64,000 bases of DNA from Clostridia bacterium (GCA_017502135.1 JAFVVP010000005.1:62001-126000), one strand, 5' to 3'. Shown: positions 42,909-52,946, counted from the stretch's first letter. Made by a program: numbers and translations. The notes: generated by a model from the letters alone, not told the origin.

Positions 42909-44048
42909 TTACGATTCCGTTTTATTCAAAGATGAAAGATGAAGAGTACCGCGAACACGATCCCACAAGGAAAGCGGGGGTGATACGCGAGAGGCTTCGA
43001 CGTCAGCACAAAGTGGAACGCGAGCGATCTCTTTTCCGTCGCAGATAAAGACAATCTCACCTACCTCGTCACCGAGTAAAATCGGCGCCGCAATCGGTCT
43101 GTTTGCGAGAAACCTGACAGTAATAGCACCATGATTTTTCGGAAGGACAGTAGAGACCTCAGCATGGTTAGATGCAGTGATTTCCGAAACATCAGCGCCA
43201 AGGCAGGGAAGTGTGCATCGGTATTCGCCTATATCTGCAAGTTGAACAGACGTATAGAGGGAAAAACCGTAATCAAGGAGAGCAGTGTGGTCGCGCCAAT
43301 CATCTGGTGCTGAAAGAGTTACTGCTATCATAGTAACACCGTCCCTTTCAGCAGCTGACACGAGGCAGCGACCGCTTTTGCGCGTGTACCCGGTTTTCAC
43401 CCCTATAGCTCCGTCATACGCTTTCAGCATTTTGTTGTGATTCACAAGCACCCGAGTGCCCTCTGCACCATTCAAGGGAATAGTCGTCTTATAGGTGGAA
43501 ACTATGCGGGCAAAATCAGGGTTCGAAAGCGCATAACGAGTAAGAAGCGCAAGATCGTACGCCGTCGTATAATGTCCCTCATCGTCAAGCCCGTGCGGAT
43601 TGGTAAAATGGGACTCAGTCAATCCGATTTCGAGTGCCGTCTCGTTCATTAAATCCGCAAAGGAAGGAATATCGCCGGCAACAGCAATAGCGATCGCCGC
43701 CGCCGCATCATTAGCGCTTTCCAAAAGAAGAGCGTAAAGCAGTTCTTCCATAGTAAGCGTCTCGCCTGCTTTAAGATACACAGATGAGCCCTCGATACCT
43801 ACGGCCTTTTCCGAAACGACAACCTTATCTGCAACATCAGAATGTGTAAGTGCGACAAGAGCAGTCATAATTTTTGTGGTGCTCGCCATGCGCATTTGAC
43901 GGTGAGCGTCCAGATTTACAAGAACCGTACCACTCTCTGCTTCCATTAAAATCGCAGAGGACGCAGACACATCCGGCGCAGCATAAATAGCCGGCGTAAA
44001 AAGGTGCAGAACGGCGAGAACCGCACCAAAAAAACAAATTTTTCTCAC
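42909..44048 (-). CDS. dacF: D-alanyl-D-alanine carboxypeptidase (S11; DacF/DacB type)
   Basis: 379 residues from a GTG start at 44048: GGAG lies 9 bases upstream, while a TTG three codons earlier abuts that site. Signal peptide cut near IYAAPDVSA. Penicillin-binding S11 motifs: SxxK in ASTTKIMTA, SxN in ESANDAAAA, KTG in GVKTGYTRKSGR. It trims stem peptides of peptidoglycan. The link to ytfJ and scpAB is the conserved clostridial context of sporulation-associated DacF; the C-terminal PBP5-C domain is present but no clear membrane helix is. Confidence 0.92.
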   Translation of the reverse strand: MRKICFFGAVLAVLHLFTPAIYAAPDVSASSAILMEAESGTVLVNLDAHRQMRMASTTKIMTALVALTHSDVADKVVVSEKAVGIEGSSVYLKAGETLTMEELLYALLLESANDAAAAIAIAVAGDIPSFADLMNETALEIGLTESHFTNPHGLDDEGHYTTAYDLALLTRYALSNPDFARIVSTYKTTIPLNGAEGTRVLVNHNKMLKAYDGAIGVKTGYTRKSGRCLVSAAERDGVTMIAVTLSAPDDWRDHTALLDYGFSLYTSVQLADIGEYRCTLPCLGADVSEITASNHAEVSTVLPKNHGAITVRFLANRPIAAPILLGDEVGEIVFICDGKEIARVPLCADVEASRVSPPLSLWDRVRGTLHLSSLNKTES

Positions 44049-44132
44049 AGAAATCAACTCCGTTTACATTGGTTACAGATAGCATATCCGGAGCTGTTTG
44101 AAATATGAGAGGAGATTTATGAGTCGCGCGGA

Positions 44133-44585
44133 TTATTCTTCCGTGGCAGAATCTTTGTCAGCCGAATCCTTTTTGGGGAAAAGCGCTTTTACTTTTTCAA
44201 TAAGTTCAGGGGAGCGCTCTAAAAGCCCTATGATCTGTGATACGGGATCGGTTGCCTCTTTGGTAGGCTCGTTTACGTTTAGAAGCTGTACGTCACCATT
44301 TTTGTCAACAACAAGGAACGCAACAGGGGAGACGGTAAGGCCGGTTCCGCCGCCGCCGCCAAAGTTATTGGAGTTAGCTTTGGGTGCATTCTGCGCGGCA
44401 CCGCCCTTGCCCGCGTAATCAAGTCCGCCGGATGCGAATCCCACGAAAACCTTAGACACGGGGATAACGGTCGTTCCGTTTGCCGTTGTGATCGGTGTAC
44501 CGATAACGGTGTTCGTGTCCACCATTGCCTGGATGCTGTCGAGGGACGTTTTGATAATGTCGTTAAGTTTGTTGTTCTCGCTCAT
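44133..44585 (-). CDS. ytfJ: Sporulation protein YtfJ (GerW family)
   Basis: 150 residues. LNDIIKTSLDSIQAMVDTNTVIG at the start, PITTANGTTVIPVSKVFVGFASGG, a glycine-rich stretch GGGGGTGLTVSPVAFLVV and VQLLNVN are the family hallmarks. In Bacillus it is needed for normal spore germination. GAGGT precedes the ATG; it follows DUF2953 by 9 bases. Confidence 0.95.
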   Translation of the reverse strand: MSENNKLNDIIKTSLDSIQAMVDTNTVIGTPITTANGTTVIPVSKVFVGFASGGLDYAGKGGAAQNAPKANSNNFGGGGGTGLTVSPVAFLVVDKNGDVQLLNVNEPTKEATDPVSQIIGLLERSPELIEKVKALFPKKDSADKDSATEE

Positions 44586-44594
44586 CTTTATACC

Positions 44595-45299
44595 TCATAT
44601 CTGCGCATTTTTGCGCTGAATTTTTTCTTTAATGATGCGAATTAAGGCTGTGAATGCCACATTGATAAAAAGCCAGAGATTTACGCTGAAAACAAGCGAA
44701 ATATCCGCAGTCGTTTTTTTCGCAAGAAAGTCGGGGACAACGGAAATGTACTCGTTTTTCTTTCGGTAGAAGCGTGTTTTTTGTTCCAGGAGTTGAAAAA
44801 GATACGCAACGCCTTGCGCAACGATTCCGTACGTGATTGCCGTTTTTGCGGCATCTTCACCACCTACGGTGATGCGAACGCGTGCGACTTCAATGCGGAG
44901 CTTACCAAAAAACTTGTCAAGTACAGCAGCGACGGTGGAAAGCAGGAGAGAAACCATAGAGGGCTCGTCGCTCACTTCGCTGTCTTTTGGAAGTTTTTTG
45001 GCTTTTTCTTTTTTCTTCGCTTCTTTTGCTGCCTTTTTCTTTCGATCTTTGTCGATTTGCTTTTGCCGCCTTTTCTTTTCCTTTTCTGAATCTCGGGAAA
45101 GGCGCTTCTGATGTTTTTTAAGCGTAAAATCCCGCAGTCGGATCTTCTTTTTCCGTTTGGGGACAAGCGGGATACGTATCCCCATAACGGAAATCGCGAC
45201 GGTAACATCTTCTCGATACCCGACACGAATTTTCACATTAACGAAAAGGATCAGCAAAAAGACGGCAAGGACAGTTAACAGAATCCAAAGCCAAGTCAT
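44595..45299 (-). CDS. DUF2953 membrane protein
   Basis: 234 residues. One N-terminal membrane segment, then a very Lys-rich region (about 70-105, several KKxxK units), and DUF2953 proper: SLLLSTVAAVLDKFFGKLRIEVARVRITVGGEDAAKTAITYG, seen in parts, ending with a second hydrophobic segment near 205-222. It neighbours ytfJ in most clostridia and is of unknown function; a sporulation link is inference from context. Confidence 0.88.
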   Translation of the reverse strand: MTWLWILLTVLAVFLLILFVNVKIRVGYREDVTVAISVMGIRIPLVPKRKKKIRLRDFTLKKHQKRLSRDSEKEKKRRQKQIDKDRKKKAAKEAKKKEKAKKLPKDSEVSDEPSMVSLLLSTVAAVLDKFFGKLRIEVARVRITVGGEDAAKTAITYGIVAQGVAYLFQLLEQKTRFYRKKNEYISVVPDFLAKKTTADISLVFSVNLWLFINVAFTALIRIIKEKIQRKNAQI

Positions 45300-45308
45300 T
45301 CTCTAACC

Positions 45309-45980
45309 TCAATTTTCTTCAGAAGTAGAATCGGATGCCTCGTTCGTCTCGCCATTTGTTGTCCTGTCTTCAAGCGGAAGTATGTTTTCAGCGGTAGCCT
45401 CCGCCTTTTGGGGAACGGACACAACAGGCAGTTCGCGGAGGGAGGAGATACCAAACACACGGAGAAAATCGGATGTAGTGCGATAGAGTAAAGGACGCCC
45501 GGGAACGTCGAGGCGTCCGCACGGCTCAATCAGGCGCTTTTCACAAAGTACGTTGATGCTGTAACTGGAATCGACACCGCGAACGGTATCGACGTATACG
45601 CGGGTTACAGGCTCGTTATAAGCGATGATCGCCAAAACCTCGATCGAAGATGCGGAAAGGTTACCGCCGCGCTTAATGCCCAAGGCATCACGTATTGCCT
45701 GACCATACTGTTCTTTGGTGCAAAGCTGGCAAGAATCGGGAAAGAGGAGAAGCATTATGCCACGCGGGAGGGACGAAGCAGGATCATTATACTCGACTTC
45801 AAACTCACTTACGATTCTTTTTACCGCCGCCGGCGTTATAGACAACACCTCGGCAAGTTTATCGTACTTCACCGGATGCCCGGCAGCGAACAAAATTGCC
45901 TCAATCGTGCGTTTCGCCTCAAGGAGCGATGCAGCATCAACAGATTCTTCAAGCGGAATAGTATTTGTAAAATTATCCAT
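45309..45980 (-). CDS. scpB: Segregation and condensation protein B
   Basis: 223 residues. Two winged-helix domains: AKRTIEAILFAAGHPVKYDKLAEVL, and LSASSIEVLAIIAYNEPVTRVYVDTVRGVDSSYSI followed by RLDVPGRPLLYRTT. With ScpA and SMC it forms the condensin that compacts and separates chromosomes. It has a 40-residue variable acidic tail. It follows scpA by 27 bases. Confidence 0.96.
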   Translation of the reverse strand: MDNFTNTIPLEESVDAASLLEAKRTIEAILFAAGHPVKYDKLAEVLSITPAAVKRIVSEFEVEYNDPASSLPRGIMLLLFPDSCQLCTKEQYGQAIRDALGIKRGGNLSASSIEVLAIIAYNEPVTRVYVDTVRGVDSSYSINVLCEKRLIEPCGRLDVPGRPLLYRTTSDFLRVFGISSLRELPVVSVPQKAEATAENILPLEDRTTNGETNEASDSTSEEN

Positions 45981-46007
45981 CGTTTATACAGCCTATCTCA
46001 GGCAAAT

Positions 46008-46799
46008 TTAAGAATTTGCACTGTCCTTCAGTATTTTTGAGATTGATTCAACATCCGATTCGGGGTTCAGGCAAATGGCGGCAGAATCGTCGGCAGAAAT
46101 GACACCTTCGGAGGAATAGTCGGATTCCAAAAGCAGAACGCATCCCGCTTTCAGAAGTTCCAGCATTGCCATAAACATAGCGATCGCAGTAGATCTGTTT
46201 TTCCTCGCAGAAGCAAAATATTGGTTCAGCGTAACAGGTGTGCCGACCTTGAGCGTATCCATGAGGACGGTAGCGACGGATGCTACGGTTACAGTTTTTC
46301 GCTTGATAAGCGGTTCAAACTGGCGGATCGCCTCTTCATCCGTTACTCGCACTTCTGTTAGCATACGGATCATTGCACGCGTCAAGAGTTCCACGTCATG
46401 ATCGGCAACATAGGCATTGTCTGCCTTGATCTCGTCCGTGTCTTTGATCATACGCGAGCCGTACTGCGCGAACATTCGGTTCAGTGAAACCGACGCTTCT
46501 TTCGTGCGCTGATATTCCAGCATAGCAGCGGCAAGGGCAGCGCGGGGATCCTCGTCTGTCTCTTCATTGCGCGGCAAGAGCATTTTACTCTTAATGAGCA
46601 TCAGTTCGCTTGCCATCACAATAAACTCAGCGGATATTTCGATATCCATTTTTTCGGCAGCCTCTATGTATTCCATGTATTGCGCACACAAAAGGGAAAT
46701 GGGGATATCGTCAATATTGATTTTGTTTTTCTCCACCAGCGTCAAAAGAAGATCTAAAGGACCCTCAAACTGGTCAAGCCTGTATTTTAGTTCTTCCAT
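46008..46799 (-). CDS. scpA: Segregation and condensation protein A (kleisin)
   Basis: 263 residues. The N-terminal YRLDQFEGPLDLLLTLVEKNKINIDDIPI is the kleisin SMC-binding signature; ELMLIKSKMLLP follows, and the C-terminal winged helix has AMFMAMLELLKAGCVLL. It bridges the SMC heads and binds ScpB. It follows the M50 peptidase gene by 6 bases. Confidence 0.97.
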   Translation of the reverse strand: MEELKYRLDQFEGPLDLLLTLVEKNKINIDDIPISLLCAQYMEYIEAAEKMDIEISAEFIVMASELMLIKSKMLLPRNEETDEDPRAALAAAMLEYQRTKEASVSLNRMFAQYGSRMIKDTDEIKADNAYVADHDVELLTRAMIRMLTEVRVTDEEAIRQFEPLIKRKTVTVASVATVLMDTLKVGTPVTLNQYFASARKNRSTAIAMFMAMLELLKAGCVLLLESDYSSEGVISADDSAAICLNPESDVESISKILKDSANS

Positions 46800-46805
46800 A
46801 GCGCC

Positions 46806-47486
46806 TCACAGAAACGGAATAAGGTCAATAAGAAAAGACATGCCGGTGTAAAGAGAGCCGGTGAGGAAAGAAAGCGGCAGATCTAAAAAGTTGAACCACA
46901 AAAGAACGAACAGAACAAGTGTAATGTACCGTTCATTCTTCCACACCCACATTTGCGCACGTGGCGGCAAAAAAAGCATAAGAAGTCTGGAACCGTCGAG
47001 CGGAGGCACGGGAAGCAGGTTAAACACAGCAAACGAAATATTAAGCTGCGTGAACAGCGAGAAGAAGAGGATTGCAGTCGTACCAACGGTAAAGCCGAAT
47101 CCGGCGAAATTAGCGCTGTTTTGGGTGGAAACGGTCAAAACAGCCATCAGTATACGAGTGATCAGCATGCCGACAAATCCCAGGAGAATATTTGTCAAAG
47201 GACCGGCAAGTGCCACAATCGCCATATCCCGACGCGGTTTCTTGAAGTGGCGCGTGTTAATTGGCACGGGTTTTGCCCAACCAAAGCCAAGGAGGAGCAT
47301 TGAGAGCGCACCGAGGGGATCAAGATGCTTTAGTGGGTTGAGGGACAAGCGCCCAAAACTTCTGGCGGTCGGATCCCCTGCCTTATAGGCTGCATATCCG
47401 TGTGCGAATTCGTGAAACGTAATTGCGATCAGGATAGACGGGATAGATATTAGCATGGAAATCAGTCGAGTTTTCAACTCAAACAT
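46806..47486 (-). CDS. Site-2 protease-like M50 family membrane metallopeptidase
   Basis: 226 residues with about five membrane spans. Zinc site HEFAH near residue 26 (HExxH type) and the third ligand aspartate in NLLPVPPLDGSRLL. It belongs to the short, PDZ-free M50 group found beside scpA in Firmicutes, whose substrates are unknown. AAAGGAG lies 12 bases before the ATG. It follows lysA by about 40 bases. Confidence 0.93.
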   Translation of the reverse strand: MFELKTRLISMLISIPSILIAITFHEFAHGYAAYKAGDPTARSFGRLSLNPLKHLDPLGALSMLLLGFGWAKPVPINTRHFKKPRRDMAIVALAGPLTNILLGFVGMLITRILMAVLTVSTQNSANFAGFGFTVGTTAILFFSLFTQLNISFAVFNLLPVPPLDGSRLLMLFLPPRAQMWVWKNERYITLVLFVLLWFNFLDLPLSFLTGSLYTGMSFLIDLIPFL

Positions 47487-47526
47487 CCCAAAATGACACT
47501 CCTTTTATGATGTTTCATGCGACAGA

Positions 47527-48831
47527 TCAGTTGTCAAGCGCCGCAACATCCTCGTATGTTTCGCGGCGGACAGCAACACGTGCCTTTCCGGCTGAAACCA
47601 TGATCACGGGCGGCTTCGGAAGGCGATTGTAGTTTGACGCCATCGAATAATTGTACGCACCCGTTACGAGAACTGCGAGGATATCTCCTCGGTTGACGGG
47701 TGCAATCATCGCATCCTCCGCGATGAGATCACCGCTTTCACAGCAACGGCCGGCAATTGTGCAAGGATAGTTCGGCTTGAGGTTCGCTTTTTCAGCGGCA
47801 ACGATCGTGTAGCGGGATTGATAAAGTGCATAGCGCGGGTTGTCCGGCATACCACCGTCTATTGAAACGTAATTACGGAATCCGGGAATCTCCTTGACAC
47901 TTCCGACGGTATAAAGGGTAATGCCGGACGCGGCAACGATAGACCGACCGGGCTCCATCATGATGGCAGGCTTTTTTATACCGCTTTTTTTGCATTGAGC
48001 GTCGATTTTCTCACCAAGCGCTCTGACATTCGCAACGTAATCAATTTCCGGATCGTCCTCGGTGTAGCGCACGCCGAATCCGCCGCCTATATTGAGAATA
48101 GGGAAGGACACGCAGTACTCACTGTAGAGTTTAGCAAGAAATGCGATCATAATATCCGCGGCATCTGCGAAAGGCTCAAAATCAAAAATCTGAGATCCGA
48201 CGTGGCAATGAAGTCCGTCGAGCACGATATGCGGCGTGTTCAGAGCCTCGGCAACGATTTTCTGTGCCTGGCCTGTCACGATTGCGGAACCGAATTTGGA
48301 ATCTACATTGCCCGTTATGATTTTCTTATGCGTGTGCGGATCAATACCGGGTGTAATGCGCAGGAGAATTTTTTGGGTTACCCCCATTTCCCCGGCAATA
48401 ATGGAAAGCGCTTTTAGCTCCTCCTCGGAATCAACAACTATATGGCCGACGCCCAAAGAGATAGCATAACGCAGATCGGCATCCGTTTTATTATTTCCGT
48501 GGAAATAAGCGTTCTGCATAGGGTATCCTGCGGCATTCGCCGTATATAACTCACCGGGGGATACACAGTCGGCAGCCATGCCTTCCTCAGCCATAATGCG
48601 ATAGATCTCTTTACAGCAAAAAGCTTTTCCGGCGTAAACAGGTGCCGATGCAGCGCCGAAAGAATCGGCAAAGGCGGATTTATACATCCGGCACATACCA
48701 CGGATGAAATCCTCATCCATCACATAGGCAGGCGTACCGTATGTGCGTGCAAGATCAATCGTATCGAGGCCGCCGATTGTTAAATGTCCGTTTTCGTTTA
48801 TGCCGTAGCAAGAGTGAAGCAGCGATTGCAT
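47527..48831 (-). CDS. lysA: Diaminopimelate decarboxylase
   Basis: 434 residues. PLP enzyme that makes lysine from meso-diaminopimelate. PLP lysine in YAGKAFCCKEI, LDGLHCHVGSQIFD, the phosphate-binding ILNIGGGFGVRY, EPGRSIVAASG, and the cysteine in GRCCESGD are diagnostic. AGAGGA precedes the ATG. It is flanked by engB and the M50 gene. Confidence 0.97.
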   Translation of the reverse strand: MQSLLHSCYGINENGHLTIGGLDTIDLARTYGTPAYVMDEDFIRGMCRMYKSAFADSFGAASAPVYAGKAFCCKEIYRIMAEEGMAADCVSPGELYTANAAGYPMQNAYFHGNNKTDADLRYAISLGVGHIVVDSEEELKALSIIAGEMGVTQKILLRITPGIDPHTHKKIITGNVDSKFGSAIVTGQAQKIVAEALNTPHIVLDGLHCHVGSQIFDFEPFADAADIMIAFLAKLYSEYCVSFPILNIGGGFGVRYTEDDPEIDYVANVRALGEKIDAQCKKSGIKKPAIMMEPGRSIVAASGITLYTVGSVKEIPGFRNYVSIDGGMPDNPRYALYQSRYTIVAAEKANLKPNYPCTIAGRCCESGDLIAEDAMIAPVNRGDILAVLVTGAYNYSMASNYNRLPKPPVIMVSAGKARVAVRRETYEDVAALDN

Positions 48832-48858
48832 AGAACAGTCCTCTTTTGATAGTTTCGT

Positions 48859-49470
48859 TTATTTTGTGTCCAGTTTTGCGTAGGCGAGAATTTCTTCCCA
48901 CAGATCGTCACGCCCGGCACCGCTCTGCGCAGAGGAGAGAACGATGCATCCGGCATCTGCAACGTCTGGATCGGCTTGGATCTTTTCGATGAATGCGTTT
49001 CGTTCCGTTGCATTCAGTTTATCAATTTTCGTGGCAACGACGATGTGCGGTATTTGCGCCTGACGGAGAAACGAGAGCATATCTCGGTCATCAGCCGTCG
49101 GACCGACACGGCTGTCTACAAGTTGTACTACGAGCCGGAGCAGGTCAATGTTTTTATTGGCCGTGAAATAACCGTCCGTAAGCTGAGACCACTTTAGTTT
49201 GTCAGCAGGAGCGCGTTTCGCAAATCCGTATCCGGGCAGATCTACTAAAAACAATTTTCTGTCGATGTCGTAGAAATTGATCGTAATCGTTTTACCGGGC
49301 GATCCGCTGACGCGTGCGAGCGATTTTCGACCGATAAGGGTGTTGATAATCGAACTCTTGCCTACGTTGGATCGCCCCGAAAAAGCAATCTGGGGGATGG
49401 GATCCGCTGGAATCTGATCAGGCCGCCCGGCAGAGATTTTCAAATGCACGTTATTGAGATTCAGCTTCAT
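48859..49470 (-). CDS. engB: Ribosome biogenesis GTPase EngB (YsxC/YihA)
   Basis: 203 residues. G1 GRSNVGKSS near residue 33, G3 DLPGYG, and G4 TKIDKLN. It acts in assembly of the large ribosomal subunit. It follows lon by 15 bases, the conserved lon-engB order of Firmicutes. AAAGGAG precedes the ATG. Confidence 0.97.
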   Translation of the reverse strand: MKLNLNNVHLKISAGRPDQIPADPIPQIAFSGRSNVGKSSIINTLIGRKSLARVSGSPGKTITINFYDIDRKLFLVDLPGYGFAKRAPADKLKWSQLTDGYFTANKNIDLLRLVVQLVDSRVGPTADDRDMLSFLRQAQIPHIVVATKIDKLNATERNAFIEKIQADPDVADAGCIVLSSAQSGAGRDDLWEEILAYAKLDTK

Positions 49471-49485
49471 ACGCCGAGTCTCCTT

Positions 49486-51933
49486 TCAGATGATCGTTGT
49501 AGGGATGCGGTGATCCTTGGGTGACGGGATTGTCAGGGCTTCTTTCTTTGAGGTTTTTTCGTCAAACCGTGCCGCCGGCGCCTTCATGATAGACGCAGTG
49601 TCGGCGCACAGCGCAACGCGGAGCACCTCTTCGGCCGTTTTAGCGGGAATGAAGAGAAGTCCGTCGCGAACGATCGGATCGATCTCCGCGAGATCCGCTT
49701 CGTTATCGTGCGGGATCAGGACTTTCGTCACACCGGCAGACCATGCCGCCGTGGTTTTTTCTTTGAGTCCGCCGATAGCAAGCACGCGGCCGGTCAAGGT
49801 TAGCTCGCCTGTCATGGCAACGTCCCGATGAACAGGGCGACCGGTAAGAGCACTTGCAACAGAGGTCAGTATCGACACACCGGCGGAAGGACCGTCTTTC
49901 GGAACGGCACCTTCCGGCACGTGTATATGTATATCTTTCGTTTTGTAGAAGTCGCTCTGCACGCCAAGCTCAGCAGCGTGAGCACGGATATAACTGACAG
50001 CCAGATGCGCAGATTCCTTCATTACGTCACCAAGGCAGCCGGTAAGTTCAATCTTTCCCGTTCCGTCCATAATAACCGTTTCAATACGGAGAAGATCTCC
50101 GCCCGATTCCGTATAGGCAAGTCCATTCACAACGCCGATCGGATCTTCATCAAAAATACGATCAGGCAGAAGCTTCTTCGGACCGAGGAACGCGGGAACG
50201 TCCTCTTTACGTACGGTAACAGATTTAACCTTCTCTTCGACGATACGTCTGGCAGCCTTGCGGCAGACAGCGGCAATCTTTCTCTCGAGATTACGGACAC
50301 CGGATTCACGCGTGTAGCCGTCAATGATCTCAATAAGCGCTTCATCGGCGATGCGGAGCACGCGGCGGTTCAAGCCGTGGCGCTTATATTGCTTCGGCAT
50401 CAGATGATTTTTTGCAATCGCAAGTTTTTCGTTTCTCGTGTAGGTCGTGAGTTCCACGATCTCCATACGGTCAATAAGCGGACGCGGAACGGTATCAAGC
50501 GTGTTAGCGGTTGCGATAAAAAGGCAATCGGAAAGATCTATTGGCATCTCTACAAAATGATCACGGAACGCTTTGTTCTGTTCGGGATCAAGGACCTCAA
50601 GCATAGCCGAGGAAGGATCGCCGTGGGCATCCGCACACATTTTGTCAATCTCATCAAGAAGGATAAGCGGATTACGCGTCCCCGCCTGCGTCAAGGCGGT
50701 AACGATCCGGCCGGGCATAGCCCCGATATACGTTTTGCGATGACCGCGTATGTCTGCCTCATCGCGGATACCACCGAGCGAAATGCGGACGTATCTGCGG
50801 TTCATTGCCCGGGCAATCGAAGCGCCGAGCGAGGTTTTACCAATGCCGGGAGGCCCCACGAAGCAGAGGATCTGGCTTTTGAGATTCGGGGAAAGCTGGC
50901 GTACGGCCAAGTATTCCAGAATACGGTCCTTCACCTTCTCGAGTCCGTCGTGATCCGCATCGAGAATTTTCTTAGCCGAAACGACGTCCAGGCGGTCGCG
51001 GGAGGAGGTGACCCACGGAATTTCAAGACAGGTATCAAGATACGTTCTCAGAACCGTGGCCTCGGGGGAGCCGAACTGCGTCTTATTGAGACGCGCAACC
51101 TCTTTTCGGAGTTTTTCGTCAATCTCAGCCGGTAATTGCAGTTTTGCAATTTTTTCGTAATATTCTTCCACCTCGTCGGCAGTGTCCATACCAAGTTCAC
51201 TCTGGATGATCTTCATCTGCTCGCGCAGATAATAATCTCTTTGATTCTCATCAATCTGCTCGCGGACGCGCTGGTGAATGTGCGCCTCAGTGCGGAGAAG
51301 CTCCGCCTCGCTGTCGAGAAGAACAGCCAGAACCTCAAGGCGATGAAGGGGATCGTACGCTTCAAGGATCTTCTGCTTGTCCTCGAAGCGAACGAGCACG
51401 TTCGACGCAATAAAATCCGCCATAAGACCGGGATTCTTGATCGATCCAGCTGCAAGGATGAGTTCATCGGAAGCAGACGGAATGAATTTCACGATAGCAT
51501 GAAGCGAATCCATTGCTTCTTTCATCAGCGCTTCTACTTTTACGTCTCCCCCGAGTGACTCATCAAGGGAAACTGTCTTGGACATAACGTCCGCCATAAT
51601 GTGGCCGTCCTTCGTAAAATAGGAGACGGCAGTTGCACGGCACACGCCCTCTGCAATAACGCGAAGCGTTCCTTCAGCCGTTTTGAGTGTCTGACGGATC
51701 TTTGCGACAGCACCTACTTCATACAGATCGTCTGAAGCAGGATTCTCCGTATCGATCTGCTTTTGGGCAACCAGGAATATATACATATCCGCCGTGGTGG
51801 CGGCGTTGCATGCGGAAATGGAAATATCGCGTGCAAGTTCAAAATTTAAAGGCAGAGAAGGGAACGCCACAAGTCCGCGCAGGGGAATGACGGGCAGAGT
51901 CAGCTTCTCGACCTTTTCAATAAAAGTGGGCAT
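49486..51933 (-). CDS. lon: ATP-dependent protease La (Lon)
   Basis: 815 residues from the ATG at 51933 (AAAGGAG 9 bases upstream). N-terminal substrate domain (LPVIPLRGLVAFPSLPLNFE), coiled coil, AAA+ module with Walker A VGPPGIGKTSLG and Walker B LILLDEIDKM, and the protease domain with the catalytic dyad Ser683 (DGPSAGV) and Lys724 (GGLKEK). It degrades misfolded and regulatory proteins. The tail after about residue 785 is Lys/Ala-rich and variable. Confidence 0.97.
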   Translation of the reverse strand: MPTFIEKVEKLTLPVIPLRGLVAFPSLPLNFELARDISISACNAATTADMYIFLVAQKQIDTENPASDDLYEVGAVAKIRQTLKTAEGTLRVIAEGVCRATAVSYFTKDGHIMADVMSKTVSLDESLGGDVKVEALMKEAMDSLHAIVKFIPSASDELILAAGSIKNPGLMADFIASNVLVRFEDKQKILEAYDPLHRLEVLAVLLDSEAELLRTEAHIHQRVREQIDENQRDYYLREQMKIIQSELGMDTADEVEEYYEKIAKLQLPAEIDEKLRKEVARLNKTQFGSPEATVLRTYLDTCLEIPWVTSSRDRLDVVSAKKILDADHDGLEKVKDRILEYLAVRQLSPNLKSQILCFVGPPGIGKTSLGASIARAMNRRYVRISLGGIRDEADIRGHRKTYIGAMPGRIVTALTQAGTRNPLILLDEIDKMCADAHGDPSSAMLEVLDPEQNKAFRDHFVEMPIDLSDCLFIATANTLDTVPRPLIDRMEIVELTTYTRNEKLAIAKNHLMPKQYKRHGLNRRVLRIADEALIEIIDGYTRESGVRNLERKIAAVCRKAARRIVEEKVKSVTVRKEDVPAFLGPKKLLPDRIFDEDPIGVVNGLAYTESGGDLLRIETVIMDGTGKIELTGCLGDVMKESAHLAVSYIRAHAAELGVQSDFYKTKDIHIHVPEGAVPKDGPSAGVSILTSVASALTGRPVHRDVAMTGELTLTGRVLAIGGLKEKTTAAWSAGVTKVLIPHDNEADLAEIDPIVRDGLLFIPAKTAEEVLRVALCADTASIMKAPAARFDEKTSKKEALTIPSPKDHRIPTTII

Positions 51934-51960
51934 AAATGTACTCCTTTGGGATCTTATCGT

Positions 51961-51972
51961 ATTATTATACCA
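51961..51972 (-). promoter_or_regulatory. Candidate extended -10 promoter of lon
   Basis: Minus-strand TGGTATAAT (an extended -10) about 28 bases before the lon start; the -35 (GCTTTT at 17 bases) is poor. No CIRCE or CtsR-type heptad repeat was seen. Confidence 0.5.
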
Positions 51973-52091
51973 CAACTGAATCTAAAAAGCCATAGAAGTT
52001 GGGTAAATTCAAAGAGAATTTTCAATTTTGCAACAATAAAAAGTGATTTTCAAAGTCAGTTTACAAAAAAGGACCTGAAAAGGCACACTTA

Positions 52092-52120
52092 TTGACACCA
52101 AAGTAATAAAGTGATACAAT
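52092..52120 (+). promoter_or_regulatory. Sigma-A promoter of the GNAT-rqcH-tmcAL group
   Basis: TTGACA, 17 bases, TACAAT: near consensus, about 80 bases before the GNAT start. Confidence 0.85.
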
Positions 52121-52201
52121 AAATGCACGAAAAATCCTCGCGTATTTCCATAAGATACTACCGCTTTGTGTGCGAAAATGCGTAAAAGGAGAAATGAATT
52201 C

Positions 52202-52906
52202 ATGATTCACATTGAAGATTTGGACTTTTCCGTCTTCGCGCTCACCAAGGGTATGATCGCCGTACCCGTTGAGATAACGCTTTGGCGCGGAGCCTCTGAG
52301 CCGCAAATCACCGTTTACGAACAGTTTTCACCCCTTGCCGAGGAGTTTCTTAAGACTTTTGCTGACGATCCGTTTTCCGGAAAGGCTATCGGTTTTTGGA
52401 GCGATCACTTAACTATACCGATGAGATCATTCGGACTTGAGCCATCAGCCGATACGGATAACTGTATCCGCATTTTTAAAGCGGATGCCGTAACAGATAT
52501 CCACACGGCACTTATCGCAGAAAACACGTGCCTCATCAATCAAAACAGCGAATTGAGAAGATATGAGAATCTGACAACGCATGCGCTTCAGATAGACGAG
52601 GATAACCCAGACGATGTATGCGCAGTCTCTCTAATAGAAGGCAAGATCGTCGCTTATGCGGCGCTTAACGATTCGTTTGAAGACGAAAACACACTTGAAA
52701 TCAGTGTTGAGTGCGCACCGGCGTACCGCAGACAAGGCCTTGCCGCTTCATCCGCGGCGGCGCTTACTTATGAACTTATAAAACGTGGATACACTGTTAC
52801 GTATCAGTGCCGCCGCTCAAACGAAGCATCCGCCCGCGTCGCCGAAAAGGTCGGGTTTAGAGACCTTGGTATGCGGTACAGCTTCGTTTGCTATCGTAAT
52901 CAATAA
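52202..52906 (+). CDS. GNAT-family N-acetyltransferase
   Basis: 234 residues from the ATG at 52202 (AAGGAG 10 bases upstream). The C-terminal half is a GNAT domain: SLIEGKIVAYAALN (strand 4), LEISVECAPAYRRQGLAASSAAAL with the acetyl-CoA loop RRQGLA, and NEASARVAEKVGFRDLG. The N-terminal half does not match a known domain. The acceptor is unknown. It precedes rqcH by 40 bases. Confidence 0.85.
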   Translation: MIHIEDLDFSVFALTKGMIAVPVEITLWRGASEPQITVYEQFSPLAEEFLKTFADDPFSGKAIGFWSDHLTIPMRSFGLEPSADTDNCIRIFKADAVTDIHTALIAENTCLINQNSELRRYENLTTHALQIDEDNPDDVCAVSLIEGKIVAYAALNDSFEDENTLEISVECAPAYRRQGLAASSAAALTYELIKRGYTVTYQCRRSNEASARVAEKVGFRDLGMRYSFVCYRNQ

Positions 52907-52946
52907 CAAAATCCCATCTCAGAACTTACGAAAGGAGGGGTCGTCC

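Noticed and set aside
49828..51135. Plus-strand open frame of 435 codons
   Set aside because: Antisense to lon; composition of a mirror frame.
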